Source: Oceanomicrobium pacificus | GTDB taxonomy: Bacteria; Pseudomonadota; Alphaproteobacteria; Rhodobacterales; Rhodobacteraceae | Reading direction: 5' to 3' | Length of the DNA: 64,000 bases | Assembly: GCF_009833495.1 (NCBI RefSeq) | Contig: NZ_WUWG01000001.1 | Location: forward strand, 1,116,001 to 1,180,000 | In this document: piece by piece, positions 18,482 through 27,283 of the stretch | How the letters are laid out: each line of letters starts with the position of its first letter | Position numbering within the stretch: position 1 is the first letter of the stretch | Notes under the pieces: generated by a model | The model's database searches: none | Seen by the model: the letters and a program-made list of their open reading frames with translations, nothing else | Told to the model about the DNA's origin: nothing | Program-made: the position numbers and the translations under genes

Positions 18482-18510
18482 AAAGGGCCGGCTGCGCGCC
18501 GGCCCTTTTT
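18482..18510 (+). terminator. Intrinsic terminator after acs
   Basis: An 11-bp perfect stem (AAAGGGCCGGC / GCCGGCCCTTT) with a 5-base loop and run TTTTT ends the importer-acs transcript 27 bases after the stop codon. Confidence 0.9.
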
Positions 18511-18586
18511 CGTTCTGCGGCCGGCCCGCGCTTGACCCTGCCGCGGGCCAAGGCGATTGATGGGGGACATGTCAGGGGAGGGACGC

Positions 18587-20071
18587 ATGTACCACATCAT
18601 GGCCATCGATCAGGGCACGACTTCGAGCCGCGCCATCATCTTCGACGCCGCTATGAAGCCGGTCGCCACCGGCCAGCAGGAGTTCCGCCAGATCTTCCCC
18701 GATTCCGGATGGGTCGAGCATGATGCGGAGGAAATCTGGTCCACGACGGCGGCCACCTGCCGGGCGGCGCTGGAGCGCGGCGGGCTGAAACCGGACGATC
18801 TGGCCGCCGTCGGCATCACAAATCAGCGGGAAACGGTGGTGGTCTGGGACCGCAAGACCGGCAAGCCTGTGCACAATGCAATCGTTTGGCAGGACCGCCG
18901 GACGGCCGCACGTTGCGCCGCCCTGAAGGCCGAGGGGCTGGAGCCGATGGTCACAGAGAAGACCGGTCTGCTGCTCGATCCCTATTTTTCCGCCACCAAA
19001 CTCGCCTGGATACTCGACGAGGTAGAAGGTGCCCGTGCGCGGGCCGCGGCGGGCGATCTGGCCTTCGGCACCATCGACTGTTTCCTGATCTGGCGGCTGA
19101 CCGGCGGTGCCGTCCACGCCACAGATGCGACCAATGCGGCGCGGACCATGCTCTACAATATCCGCGAAGGGCGGTGGGACGCCGACCTCTTGCGCCTGCT
19201 CGACATTCCCGAGGCGATGCTGCCCGAGGTGCGCGACAGCGCCGCCGATTTCGGCACGACACGGCCCGACCTGTTCGGGCGGCCGGTTCCGATCCTTGGC
19301 GTGGCGGGCGACCAGCAGGCGGCGACCGTGGGGCAGGCCTGTTTTGCGCCCGGCATGATGAAATCCACCTATGGCACCGGCTGTTTTGCGCTGCTCAACA
19401 CCGGAGACGAGGCCGTGACGTCGAAAAACCGGCTCCTGACCACGATTGCCTACCAGATCGACGGCTCGCCCACCTATGCGCTCGAAGGCTCGATCTTCAT
19501 CGCCGGAGCCGTCGTGCAATGGCTGCGCGACGGGCTGAAGATCATCAGGGAGGCCAGCGAGACGCAGGGCCTTGCCGAACAGGCGGACCCGAACCAGCGG
19601 GTCTATCTGGTGCCGGCCTTCACCGGGCTCGGCGCGCCCTATTGGGACGCGGAGTGCCGCGGCGCGATCTATGGGCTGACCCGCAACAGCGGCCCGGCGG
19701 AACTGGCCCGCGCGGCGCTCGAAAGCGTCGGCTATCAGACCCGCGACCTGCTGGAAGCCATGCATCGCGACTGGACCGCCCCGTCGGAAACCGTGCTGCG
19801 CGTCGATGGCGGGATGGTCGCGAGCGACTGGACGATGCAGCATCTGGCCGACCAGTTGGGCGCGCCCGTCGACCGGCCCAGGGTCGCGGAGACCACCGCG
19901 CTCGGGGCCGCGTGGCTCGCGGGTATGCGCGCCGGGCTCTATCCGGGCATGGCCGAATTTGCCGCGCAATGGGCGCTCGACCGCCAATTCGAGCCTCTGA
20001 TGGATGCCAATGTGAGGGAATCGGCCTATGATGGCTGGAAGGACGCTGTCCGGAGGACATTGTCCGGCTGA
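18587..20071 (+). CDS. glpK: Glycerol kinase
   Basis: Phosphorylates glycerol to sn-glycerol-3-phosphate in the cytoplasm. The 494-aa FGGY kinase has DQGTTSSRA at the N-terminus, [14 protein letters not shown], the [10 protein letters not shown] segment and the C-terminal ATP region [20 protein letters not shown]. Start ATG 18587 is preceded by GGGGAGGG and gives the usual GlpK N-terminus; an upstream in-frame ATG would add 10 atypical residues. No glpF, glpD or glpR is adjacent, so it stands alone with the next small gene 20 bases downstream. Confidence 0.96.
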   Translation: MYHIMAIDQGTTSSRAIIFDAAMKPVATGQQEFRQIFPDSGWVEHDAEEIWSTTAATCRAALERGGLKPDDLAAVGITNQRETVVVWDRKTGKPVHNAIVWQDRRTAARCAALKAEGLEPMVTEKTGLLLDPYFSATKLAWILDEVEGARARAAAGDLAFGTIDCFLIWRLTGGAVHATDATNAARTMLYNIREGRWDADLLRLLDIPEAMLPEVRDSAADFGTTRPDLFGRPVPILGVAGDQQAATVGQACFAPGMMKSTYGTGCFALLNTGDEAVTSKNRLLTTIAYQIDGSPTYALEGSIFIAGAVVQWLRDGLKIIREASETQGLAEQADPNQRVYLVPAFTGLGAPYWDAECRGAIYGLTRNSGPAELARAALESVGYQTRDLLEAMHRDWTAPSETVLRVDGGMVASDWTMQHLADQLGAPVDRPRVAETTALGAAWLAGMRAGLYPGMAEFAAQWALDRQFEPLMDANVRESAYDGWKDAVRRTLSG

Positions 20072-20091
20072 AATCAAGGAGGAGAAGTCCA

Positions 20092-20544
20092 ATGCGCCTG
20101 TTCCTGCCCATGATTGCCCTCGCGCTCGCCACCGGCGTCGCCGCCTGTGACGAGGAAGATAACAGCGCCGCCGATGATGGCGGCACGACCGAGACCACGG
20201 AAACCACCGAAAGCAGCGATGCCGCGACCGATACGTCGACGGACACGGCGACGGACAGTGCGGCCGACAGCGGCACCGATGCGTCGACCGACACCGCGTC
20301 CGATTCGGAGGCCGAGGCCCCCGCAGATGATGCCACCGCCACCGCCGATGGCGGGGATGAGTGCGGTGCCGCGGCGTTCGCGGAACTGGTTGGCCAGCCG
20401 CGCTCGGCGCTTGAAGGTCAGACCCTGCCCGAAGGCACGCGGGTGGCCGGACCGACCGATGCGGTCACGTCGGATTTCAATCCGACACGGCTCAACATCA
20501 CGACCGATGCGGATGATGTGATCGTGAAGGTCGAATGCGGCTGA
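20092..20544 (+). CDS. Peptidase inhibitor I78-type lipoprotein with acidic Thr/Ser/Asp linker
   Basis: A 150-aa exported protein. A hydrophobic signal ends in a lipobox-like ATGVAAC (Cys about residue 19). An extremely acidic, low-complexity linker (residues 20-95, rich in TD, TE and SD dipeptides) follows. The C-terminal 55 residues carry CGAAAFAELVGQPRSAL, DFNPTRLNI and a terminal CG, matching the I78 potato-inhibitor-I-like bacterial inhibitors of serine proteases, with a likely disulfide between the two Cys. It was probably built to tether an inhibitor domain away from the membrane. The target protease is unknown. Confidence 0.8.
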   Translation: MRLFLPMIALALATGVAACDEEDNSAADDGGTTETTETTESSDAATDTSTDTATDSAADSGTDASTDTASDSEAEAPADDATATADGGDECGAAAFAELVGQPRSALEGQTLPEGTRVAGPTDAVTSDFNPTRLNITTDADDVIVKVECG

Positions 20545-20588
20545 CACTTGTGTTGCGCGCGGCGCGCTGCGCAGCGTCGTATGAAGAA

Positions 20589-20612
20589 GGGGCGGTCCCG
20601 ATGGGCCGCCCC
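20589..20612 (+). terminator. Hairpin terminator between convergent genes
   Basis: GGGGCGG and CCGCCCC form a 7-bp stem around TCCCGATGGG, 45 bases after the inhibitor gene and 38 before the end of the convergent cytochrome gene. The following sequence is CTGTCGTT, only weakly T-rich. Confidence 0.5.
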
Positions 20613-20649
20613 CTGTCGTTCCGGCTGTGCCCCAAGCCGATTCGGGTGC

Positions 20650-21090
20650 CTATTTCTTGACCCGGTACTCCTGATGGCAGGCCTGGCAGGTGCCGCCGAG
20701 CTGGCCGAGCGAGGCCTTCAGCCCGTCAAGGTCGGTTGCGGCTGCGGCCACCGCCATTGCAGCCTTCTCCATATCGCCGGCCTTGGAGACGAAATCGTCC
20801 CAGTTGGCCCAGATCTCCGGCTTGGCTTCGGTCTTGCCGTCCAGCGCCTGTTCCTCGAAGAGCATCGGCACCTTGGCGGCCTGTTCGGCGATCGCCTCGG
20901 CCGAGGATTTTGCAAGATCGGCGTCGAAATCGACTTCGCCCTTCATCATGCCGAAAAGCGGCCCGACATTCTTGCCGACGGTTTTCATTGCCGCCTGCCG
21001 GTCGGAAATGGCGTCGGCCGCGACCGGCGCGCCGATGGCCAACCCGGCAAGGGCGGCGGTTGCGAGGATGGCTCTGATGGGTCTTTTCAT
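20650..21090 (-). CDS. Cytochrome c' (class II cytochrome c)
   Basis: A periplasmic c-type cytochrome of 146 aa. Sec signal of about 25 residues (AILATAALAGLAIGAPVAADA), a four-helix-bundle body and heme-attachment CQACH at residues 135-139, near the C-terminus as in class II cytochromes c'. These bind NO/CO or carry electrons. ATG 21090 has AGGGAG upstream; an earlier in-frame Met is less likely. A TCAA-TGTG-TTGA dyad lies at 21169-21180, upstream of the gene, but I would not assign it to a known regulator. Confidence 0.88.
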   Translation of the reverse strand: MKRPIRAILATAALAGLAIGAPVAADAISDRQAAMKTVGKNVGPLFGMMKGEVDFDADLAKSSAEAIAEQAAKVPMLFEEQALDGKTEAKPEIWANWDDFVSKAGDMEKAAMAVAAAATDLDGLKASLGQLGGTCQACHQEYRVKK

Positions 21091-21185
21091 GTGTGGCTCC
21101 CTGGGTTGCGCGTCGGGCGATCCTAGCAAATCGGCGCGGGACCATGCGACGATTTCACGCTTATCACATCAATGTGTTGAGCCTG

Positions 21186-24062
21186 TCATTGGCGCGTGAA
21201 GAGCGGCCGCAGAAGGGCCATCGGATGGCTGCGCAGCGTCAGCCGCATCGAGACATAATCTTCCACCAACTCCTCGCCCTCGCTCATCGCGGGCAGATGC
21301 ACCTGCGGTTCGCGCAGCCCCTCGCCCTCCAGATCGTCGGCAAAGAGCGGCAGCGGTTCGTGGCCCTTGATCGCGCGCGCCTGCCAGAGCGCGTCGCGCC
21401 GGGTGAGGCCGAGCCCGGCAAAGGCATCCGCTTCGGCCAGGATGGTCAGGAGCCGCGGCGGCGTGCCGGCGCGCCGCCACACATCTTCCACCTCGCGATA
21501 GCCGTTGCCGCGGGCGGAGGTGAGCCAGAGCGCCTCTTCCTCGCGCATCGCCTTGATCTGGCGGAAGCCCAGCCGCAGCGCCAGCCCGCCGCGCCCGTCC
21601 GGCTCCATCACATTGTCCCAATAGGAGGCATTGATGCAGACCGGACGCACCTCGACCCCGTGTTCGCGCGCATCGCGGACGATCTGCGCCGGGGCGTAGA
21701 AGCCCATAGGCTGGGCGTTCAGAAGGGCGCAGGCGAAAATGCCCGGATGGTGCCGCTTGAGCCAGGCCGATGCATAGACCAGCAGCGCGAAACTCGCCGC
21801 ATGGCTTTCGGGGAACCCGTATTCGCCGAACCCCTCGATCTGCGAGAAACAACGTTCGGCAAATTCCGCGTCATAGCCGTTTGCCGCCATTCCGGCGAGG
21901 AACCTCTCGCGGAACAGGTGGATCGTGCCGGTCTTCTTGAAGGTGGCGAGCGCGCGGCGCAGGCGGTCGGCCTCCTCTGGCGTGAAGCCCGCGCCGATGA
22001 TCGCGATCTGCATCGCCTGTTCCTGAAAGAGCGGCACGCCGAGCGTCTTGCCGAGCACCTGTCCGAGCGCGTCGGACGGGAAGACGACCTTTTCCTCGCC
22101 GCGCCGCCGTCGGATATAGGGATGGACCATGTCGCCCTGGATCGGGCCGGGGCGGATGATCGCCACCTCGATGACCAGATCGTAAAAGCAGCGCGGCCGC
22201 ATGCGGGGCAGGAAGTTCATCTGCGCGCGGCTCTCGACCTGGAACACCCCGACCGAATCGGCCACGCAGAGCATGTTGTAGACCTCCGGGTCCTCGGGCG
22301 GCAGCGTGGCGAGGGAATAGCGCGGCCCGTGATGCTGCTCGATCAGATCGAACGCCTTGCGGATGCAGGTCAGCATCCCGAGCGACAGCACATCGACCTT
22401 CAGGATGCCCAGCGTGTCGATATCGTCCTTGTCCCAGCAGATGACGGTGCGGTCCTCCATCGCGGCATTCTCGATCGGCACCAGCCCGTCGAGATCGCCC
22501 TGCGTGATGATGAACCCGCCCACATGCTGGCTGAGGTGGCGCGGAAAGCCGATGATCTCGTCCACCAGTTCCAGCGTCTGGGCCATGCGCCGGTCGGTCG
22601 GGTCGAGGCCGAGCTCGCGCAGCCGCTCCTCGGGCGCGCCGATATTGCCCCAGCCCCAGACTTGCGAGGACAGCGCCGCCACCGTATCCCCCGACAGGCC
22701 CATCGCGCGGCCGACCTCTCGGATGGCGCGCTTGCCGCGATAGTGGATGACCGTGGCGCAGAGCCCGGCGCGGTGGCGCCCGTATTTCTCGTAGATATGC
22801 TGGATCACCTCCTCGCGCCGTTCATGCTCGAAATCCACGTCGATATCGGGCGGCTCGTCGCGGGCTTCCGACACGAACCGCTCGAAGACCATCGTGCCGA
22901 TCTCGGGGCTGACGGAGGTGACGCCGAGCGCGTAGCAGACGACCGAATTGGCCGCCGAGCCGCGCCCCTGGCACAGGATGCCGCGGTCGCGTGCAAAGGC
23001 GACAATATCGTGCACGGTCAGGAAATAGGGCGCGTAGCCGAGCTTGCCGATGAGCGCGATCTCGTGGTCGGCCTGGGCCTGCGCACGGTCCGGAATGCCT
23101 TCGGGATAGCGCCAGCGCAACCCCGCGAGCGTCAGCCGCTCCAGCCGTGTCTGCGGGTCCTCGCCTTGCGAGATCTCGTGCGGATATTCGTAGCGCAGCT
23201 CGTCGAGCGAGAAGCGGCAGGCAGCGGCGACCTCGCCCGCGCGGTGGACAGCATCCGCATGGCCGCGGAAGAGGGAGAGCATTTCCGCCTCGCTGCGCAG
23301 CCTTTGTTCGGCATTGGCCTGGGCCTGCCGCCCGATCCGGTCGATGCGCAGCCCTTCGCGGATGCAGGTGAGCACATCGACAAGCCGGCGGCGGCGGCCG
23401 TGATGCATGATCGGCAGGGCAGAGGCGACGAGCGGCAGGCCGAGCTGCGCCGCAAGCGCGGCCAGCCGGTCGAACCGCCCCCGGTCGCGGCCGTCATAGC
23501 GCGGGGCGGCCACCAGATGGAGCGCCGCGGGCGCGGGGCAGGCGGCCAGACGGGCCATCGAGGCCCGCCAGCCCGCGGCCTCCGGCCGGTCGGCACCGGC
23601 GGGCGGATGGGCGAGCAGCACCAGCCCTTCGGCATGGTCGATCAGGTCGTCGAGCCCGATCTCGCATTCGCCCTTCGGCGCGCGGCGCCGGCCGAGTGTC
23701 AGAAGCTTGCAGAGCCGCCCCCATGCGGCGCGGTCGGCGGGGATGGCGGTGATCTCCTCGCCACCTGTCAGGCAGAGCCGGGCGGCGGGGATCAGCCGCG
23801 GCACCACCGTGTCGGGCGTCAGGTCATGGGCGAGCGTGGAGGGTCCGGTCTCTTCGCCCGCGGCGATGCGGCGGGCCTCTTCCACCTCGCGGGCGATGGT
23901 CCGTGCCTCGCTATGGGCGCGCACGATACCGGCCACCGAATTGCGGTCCGCCACCGCGAGCGCCGGCATGCCGAGCGCGGAAGCGCGGCGGATATATTCC
24001 TCCGGATGGCTGCCACCGGTGAGGAAGGTGAAATTGGAGGTGGCGCAAAGCTCAACGAACAT
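21186..24062 (-). CDS. dnaE2: Error-prone DNA polymerase DnaE2 (ImuC), C-terminally truncated
   Basis: Alpha subunit of a translesion C-family polymerase. It has a PHP domain at the N-terminus (ELCATSNFTFLTGGSHPEE start, ALAVADRN), the polymerase active-site motif PDIDVDFEHERR near residue 405, and helix-hairpin-helix features near 810-860. A PLPLF sequence near 910 resembles a clamp-binding motif. The protein stops at 958 aa, directly after LRSHPMALLRPLF. DnaE2 proteins usually continue about 100-130 residues through an OB-fold (nucleic-acid binding) region. I searched the 95 bases to the next gene in all frames and find no remnant of it. All catalytic carboxylates seem intact, so activity is possible. 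Confidence 0.9.
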   Translation of the reverse strand: MFVELCATSNFTFLTGGSHPEEYIRRASALGMPALAVADRNSVAGIVRAHSEARTIAREVEEARRIAAGEETGPSTLAHDLTPDTVVPRLIPAARLCLTGGEEITAIPADRAAWGRLCKLLTLGRRRAPKGECEIGLDDLIDHAEGLVLLAHPPAGADRPEAAGWRASMARLAACPAPAALHLVAAPRYDGRDRGRFDRLAALAAQLGLPLVASALPIMHHGRRRRLVDVLTCIREGLRIDRIGRQAQANAEQRLRSEAEMLSLFRGHADAVHRAGEVAAACRFSLDELRYEYPHEISQGEDPQTRLERLTLAGLRWRYPEGIPDRAQAQADHEIALIGKLGYAPYFLTVHDIVAFARDRGILCQGRGSAANSVVCYALGVTSVSPEIGTMVFERFVSEARDEPPDIDVDFEHERREEVIQHIYEKYGRHRAGLCATVIHYRGKRAIREVGRAMGLSGDTVAALSSQVWGWGNIGAPEERLRELGLDPTDRRMAQTLELVDEIIGFPRHLSQHVGGFIITQGDLDGLVPIENAAMEDRTVICWDKDDIDTLGILKVDVLSLGMLTCIRKAFDLIEQHHGPRYSLATLPPEDPEVYNMLCVADSVGVFQVESRAQMNFLPRMRPRCFYDLVIEVAIIRPGPIQGDMVHPYIRRRRGEEKVVFPSDALGQVLGKTLGVPLFQEQAMQIAIIGAGFTPEEADRLRRALATFKKTGTIHLFRERFLAGMAANGYDAEFAERCFSQIEGFGEYGFPESHAASFALLVYASAWLKRHHPGIFACALLNAQPMGFYAPAQIVRDAREHGVEVRPVCINASYWDNVMEPDGRGGLALRLGFRQIKAMREEEALWLTSARGNGYREVEDVWRRAGTPPRLLTILAEADAFAGLGLTRRDALWQARAIKGHEPLPLFADDLEGEGLREPQVHLPAMSEGEELVEDYVSMRLTLRSHPMALLRPLFTRQ

Positions 24063-24068
24063 GGCGCC

Positions 24069-24088
24069 AGTATATTCACCTTTTGTTC
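24069..24088 (-). promoter_or_regulatory. LexA-like box overlapping a -10 element upstream of dnaE2
   Basis: Reading the plus strand, ATTC-N7-GTTC at 24074-24088 differs by one base from the alphaproteobacterial SOS box GTTC-N7-GTTC. On the minus strand a TATACT (24069-24074) sits 7 bases from the dnaE2 start codon and overlaps the box. That would place the transcription start at or next to the ATG, consistent with a leaderless mRNA, and there is no Shine-Dalgarno sequence. Confidence 0.55.
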
Positions 24089-24372
24089 TTGTTTGGAGTC
24101 CAAGCTGGCATCACGGATGCGTCAGACTGATGCGGGACAGGGGGATGACGGCGGCCGATGGGCCTGTGGCACGGGCGGAAGATGGAACGCCGAAGGGCAA
24201 TCGTGCCGAGGGGCCATCCGGCCGATCGTCACCCGACGGGATCGGGCGTTCGGAACTGTCGGCCTGCGACAGGGCCGGTCATCCTCAAAGGGCGCTGATT
24301 GGTAGATTTGCGCCGGCACGGACCAATGCCGGCAATATCGGGTCACGGGTGTAGGCACCCGGGGCCGGATGC
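24089..24372. other. Non-coding gap upstream of dnaE2
   Basis: No gene is supportable here. It holds two small hairpins downstream of the minus-strand gene at 24373: GGGTG/CACCC (24347-24360) and GCCGGCA/TGCCGGC (24312-24333), neither followed by a T-run. The rest is unremarkable GC-rich sequence. Confidence 0.5.
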
Positions 24373-24681
24373 TCAGGCCGGGTCGCCCATCACGGGCATG
24401 GTCGCCGCGCGGTCAAGCCAGTGCTCGCCGGTCGTCATCACACAGGTCGATCCGTTCGGACGGGTCATCAGGACGGTGAAGCTCCCCGTCTCGGGAGAGG
24501 TCCAGATCTCGAGCAGCGCGCCCGGACCGGTCAGGCCGGAATGGGCGTGAACCTCACCGAACCGGCTTTCCAGCTGGTCGATGACGCTGTCGCGGTCACC
24601 GCAGACCGATTGCGCGTAGAGGGGTGGCGCGGTCGAGACGGCGCCAAACACGAGCGCGAGGGACAAAAGACGTTTGAACAT
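24373..24681 (-). CDS. Small secreted protein of unknown function
   Basis: A 102-aa protein with a clear Sec signal (MFKRLLSLALVFGAVSTAPPLYAQS, cleavage about residue 24; residues listed only to Ser25 and split by A-x-A context). A mature domain of about 78 residues with two cysteines (SVCGDRD and STCVMT) follows, likely forming a disulfide. AAGGAG lies 7 bases before the ATG. I do not recognise the family. It sits inside the interval that separates imuB from dnaE2, so it may be part of the rearrangement there. Confidence 0.7.
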   Translation of the reverse strand: MFKRLLSLALVFGAVSTAPPLYAQSVCGDRDSVIDQLESRFGEVHAHSGLTGPGALLEIWTSPETGSFTVLMTRPNGSTCVMTTGEHWLDRAATMPVMGDPA

Positions 24682-25436
24682 GCCGATCTCCTTGTCTGGC
24701 GGCGAAGCACGTCGGCGCGGGCATCACCGGATTGGGCCACTGGGGCATAATTCTGACATGGGTCCGCCGGCGGGTCCGCTCAACGCGCTGCGATGCACGA
24801 TCGCGTGTCGCCGCGTGAGGGATGCATGCGCGGGCGTGCCATCCGGTGCGCGGCCGGGCAGCGGTTTCCTGCTTTTGCGCCAGATGGTTGGCGGCTGGGC
24901 GATATATGGGCGCCGATGCTGAAACATGGCTCACTGTCGCGCCGCCATGTGCATCGGTCGGTGCGGATCGACAGAGAGGCAGGAACGGTCGCTGGGCGCG
25001 GCGTGCATGGAAAGAGCGTGGCGGCGCGCGCGGGTGCGGCGGGTCCGGGTGTGTGGGTGCAACCGACGGGGCGCGGCGAATGTTTGCAAGTCGGGCGCGG
25101 AGGTGTCGAGGCTGCGGCAAGCGAGGGCGGATGGGCCGTCCGGCATCGACCTGCAAGGGTTGGCCGGACAGGGTGAGGTGTCGTGCCGGACCTGTTCGCG
25201 TTCGGGTCTGTGCGCGGCCTGTGTTCCGGTGCGCCACTATTAGGATCATGGGGACAAGGGTGCGGCTGTTCCCTCGCCGCGGGGAGCAATCACATGGCAC
25301 CATGCGGACTTTGGTGCGTCCGCCGGGTCCCTTGCAGCGCCACATCAGCCACGCGGTTCATGCCGGTGCTGTCCGCGTCTGCCCGTGGCCGCGTGCGGGT
25401 CCGGCCCGTTCCGGTGCGATGGACCACGCGGTCCGG
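24682..25436. other. 755-bp stretch without a convincing gene, strongly strand-skewed
   Basis: Between the small secreted gene and imuB. Several long frames are open on both strands (for example minus 24596-25345), but their translations are Arg/Pro/His-rich without hydrophobic periodicity, homology or start signals, so I call none. The plus strand is markedly G/T-rich (many GGTGCGG and GTGTG runs). At 25040-25070 it has four G-runs (GGG-N3-GGG-N5-GGG-N10-GGGG) that could form a G-quadruplex. It may be remnant or spacer DNA from loss of imuA or rearrangement; this is a guess. Confidence 0.45.
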
Positions 25437-27098
25437 TCAGCCGAATGCGCCTTGCACGAACCAGCCGCCTTCGACTTCCGCGCCGCGCGCCTCGAACAGC
25501 CAGAGCCGTTCGCCCGTCTCGGTCTCGATCCGCCAGTAGTCGCGCGGGCCGGAGCGCCAGGCCGGATCGTCGAGCCACCATTCCGGCGCGATCCGTTCCG
25601 GCCCCACGGCGAGCGTGCAGCGATGATCCTGCCGCCGCCAGCGGAAGCCCTGTGGCGGGCGCTGGCTGTCGGCCGGGCTGATCATCTCGGGCGGGAAGAT
25701 CCGCAGCGGCCGCGGCCCCGGCGGCGCGGGCCAGCGGGGCGGCGGGGCGGCATAGGCGGCAACCATCGCGGTGGCGGATTTTTCCGGTATGTGGCTGTCG
25801 GCAGGGTGCAGGCGCGTGAGCGCCTCCATCCCGAGCCGCGCGCCGAGCCGGTTGACCAGCGCATCCATTTCCGCCCCGCCGCCGGGCGCGTGGCGGGCGC
25901 GGGCTTCTTCGGCGGCGGCCAGATGCCCCTTGTGCTGTGTGGCGGTGAGCGGCTCGGTCACATGTGCCTCCAGCCGCAGCATGTCGAAGCCGAAGCCTGC
26001 ATCCACCCCGCCGGTCTTGAGCGCGAGCAGCGGGCGGATACGGTCCGGCTCGAAACTCGGCCGGGCCAGCCCGACCTCCAGCATCTCGACGCTGCGGTCG
26101 ACCCGGTGCAGCCCGAACCGGACGCGCCGGGCTCCGCAGCCGGCGCGACGCAGCTTGGCGCAAAGCGGCGGCAGCAGCCGGTCCAGCCCGGCCAGCAGGT
26201 CATCCTCCAGCCCGATCGGGTCGGGCAGGGTCAGCCGCACCGCGAACCGCTCTTCGGGCCGCGCCGGGGACACCGGCTCGGGTTCCGCCCCCATCGCCTG
26301 GTCGAGCCGCCGCACCAGTTCCAGCCCGAAGCGCCGCGCCAGCGCCGCGCGCGGCATGACGGCCAGATCCTCGATCCGGCGCAGGCCCAGCCGCACAAGC
26401 CCCGCCACCGTGTCCGGCGGCAGGCGCAGCGCGCTGACCGGCAGGGGTCCGAGCGCCGCGCGGGCATGACCGGGCGGCACGATCCGCGGCACCGGCGCCG
26501 ACGGCGGGGGCGCGGATGGCGCATGGCCGCCCCGTTCCCAGCGTTTGCGCCGGAAGGCCCGCGAACGGGTGGCCGGCGCCTCCTGATCGATCGCGTCGCC
26601 CGACCGGGCCGACATGGCCGGCGATCCGGCGAACCGCGCCAGCGCCCAGGCCGCGCCGAGCGTGTCCGCAAGCCCGATCCGCTGGCTCAGCCCCAGCCGG
26701 TGGCAGCCATCGGCGATCTCCTCCACCAGGCCGGCCTCGCCGCCGAAGAGATGGGCGCAGCCGGTAATGTCGAGCACCAGCGATTCCGCGCCTTCCTCCG
26801 CGGCCCAGGGCGAGAACCGCCCCGCCCAGCGGCGCAGCGTGGCAAGGAAGGCGGCTTCCCGCAGCGGGGCGGCGGGGCGGCTCAGAAGGTCGGGGCAGAG
26901 CGCGCGCGCATCCGCAAGCGCCATGCCGCGGTGCAGCCCCTCGGCCTCCGCCCGCGCCGACAGGCTGGCGAGAATCTGGCTGTTGGCGGCCTCCGCCACG
27001 ATGGCGAACGGTTGGTCCGCCAGCCCCGGTTCCAGCCGCAGCACGCGCTCCGCCGCGAGGCGGGGAAACCAGATCGACAGGATGCGGCGGTCGGGCAT
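25437..27098 (-). CDS. imuB: Mutasome accessory protein ImuB (inactive Y-family polymerase)
   Basis: A Y-family DNA polymerase-like protein that acts as the adaptor between ImuA, DnaE2 and the sliding clamp in SOS mutagenesis. The 553-aa protein begins RILSIWFPRLAAERV, where catalytic Y-family enzymes have an Asp; the second acidic site is also missing (LVLDITGCAHLFGG). This is normal for ImuB. Little-finger and C-terminal DUF6504-like regions follow (WWLDDPAWRSGPRDYWRIETE). The start ATG 27098 matches the family; a canonical LexA box lies 22 bases upstream. No imuA precedes it; terC diverges instead. Confidence 0.92.
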   Translation of the reverse strand: MPDRRILSIWFPRLAAERVLRLEPGLADQPFAIVAEAANSQILASLSARAEAEGLHRGMALADARALCPDLLSRPAAPLREAAFLATLRRWAGRFSPWAAEEGAESLVLDITGCAHLFGGEAGLVEEIADGCHRLGLSQRIGLADTLGAAWALARFAGSPAMSARSGDAIDQEAPATRSRAFRRKRWERGGHAPSAPPPSAPVPRIVPPGHARAALGPLPVSALRLPPDTVAGLVRLGLRRIEDLAVMPRAALARRFGLELVRRLDQAMGAEPEPVSPARPEERFAVRLTLPDPIGLEDDLLAGLDRLLPPLCAKLRRAGCGARRVRFGLHRVDRSVEMLEVGLARPSFEPDRIRPLLALKTGGVDAGFGFDMLRLEAHVTEPLTATQHKGHLAAAEEARARHAPGGGAEMDALVNRLGARLGMEALTRLHPADSHIPEKSATAMVAAYAAPPPRWPAPPGPRPLRIFPPEMISPADSQRPPQGFRWRRQDHRCTLAVGPERIAPEWWLDDPAWRSGPRDYWRIETETGERLWLFEARGAEVEGGWFVQGAFG

Positions 27099-27119
27099 GG
27101 CGCGGGCAGTGATTCCAAT

Positions 27120-27134
27120 GTTCCTGATATGTTC
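27120..27134 (-). promoter_or_regulatory. LexA (SOS) box upstream of imuB
   Basis: GTTC-CTGATAT-GTTC is an exact match to the alphaproteobacterial LexA consensus GTTC-N7-GTTC. It lies 22 bases upstream of the imuB ATG, where LexA binding would block transcription until DNA damage. Confidence 0.88.
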
Positions 27135-27283
27135 CAATTCTACGCCCCGCAGGCGCGAAGGAAAGCGGATTCTGCTCCGTCCGTGCTCCGGCACCGGCCG
27201 CCGCCGCGCCCGCACCATCCCGGCCCGTAGCCAAGTCCCTGAGCGCACAGTAGATTGGCAGCGGGACAACAGGGGAACATCGC

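Noticed and set aside
21169-21180. TCAA-TGTG-TTGA as an FNR-type box upstream of cytochrome c'
   Set aside because: The half-sites are in the inverse order of the FNR consensus TTGA-N4-TCAA, so it is not a credible FNR site.
21091-21185. Possible frameshifted continuation of dnaE2
   Set aside because: I read all three minus-strand frames in this gap and found no OB-fold-like sequence, so a simple frameshift does not explain the short C-terminus.
25040-25070. G-quadruplex motif as a stand-alone functional element
   Set aside because: The last loop is 10 bases and the region is G-rich in general, so chance is likely; kept only as a remark on that interval.
24596-25345. A 249-codon minus-strand frame in the mutasome gap
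   Set aside because: Pro/Arg/His-rich, no ribosome-binding site, no hydrophobic periodicity and it overlaps the start of the better-supported secreted protein gene.
24822-27230. An 802-codon plus-strand frame opposite imuB
   Set aside because: Mostly antisense to imuB, which has clear Y-family features and a LexA box; the frame is a shadow.
27135-27283. A yybP-ykoY (Mn2+) riboswitch before terC
   Set aside because: The conserved loops of that riboswitch are not present in the 150 bases upstream of terC.
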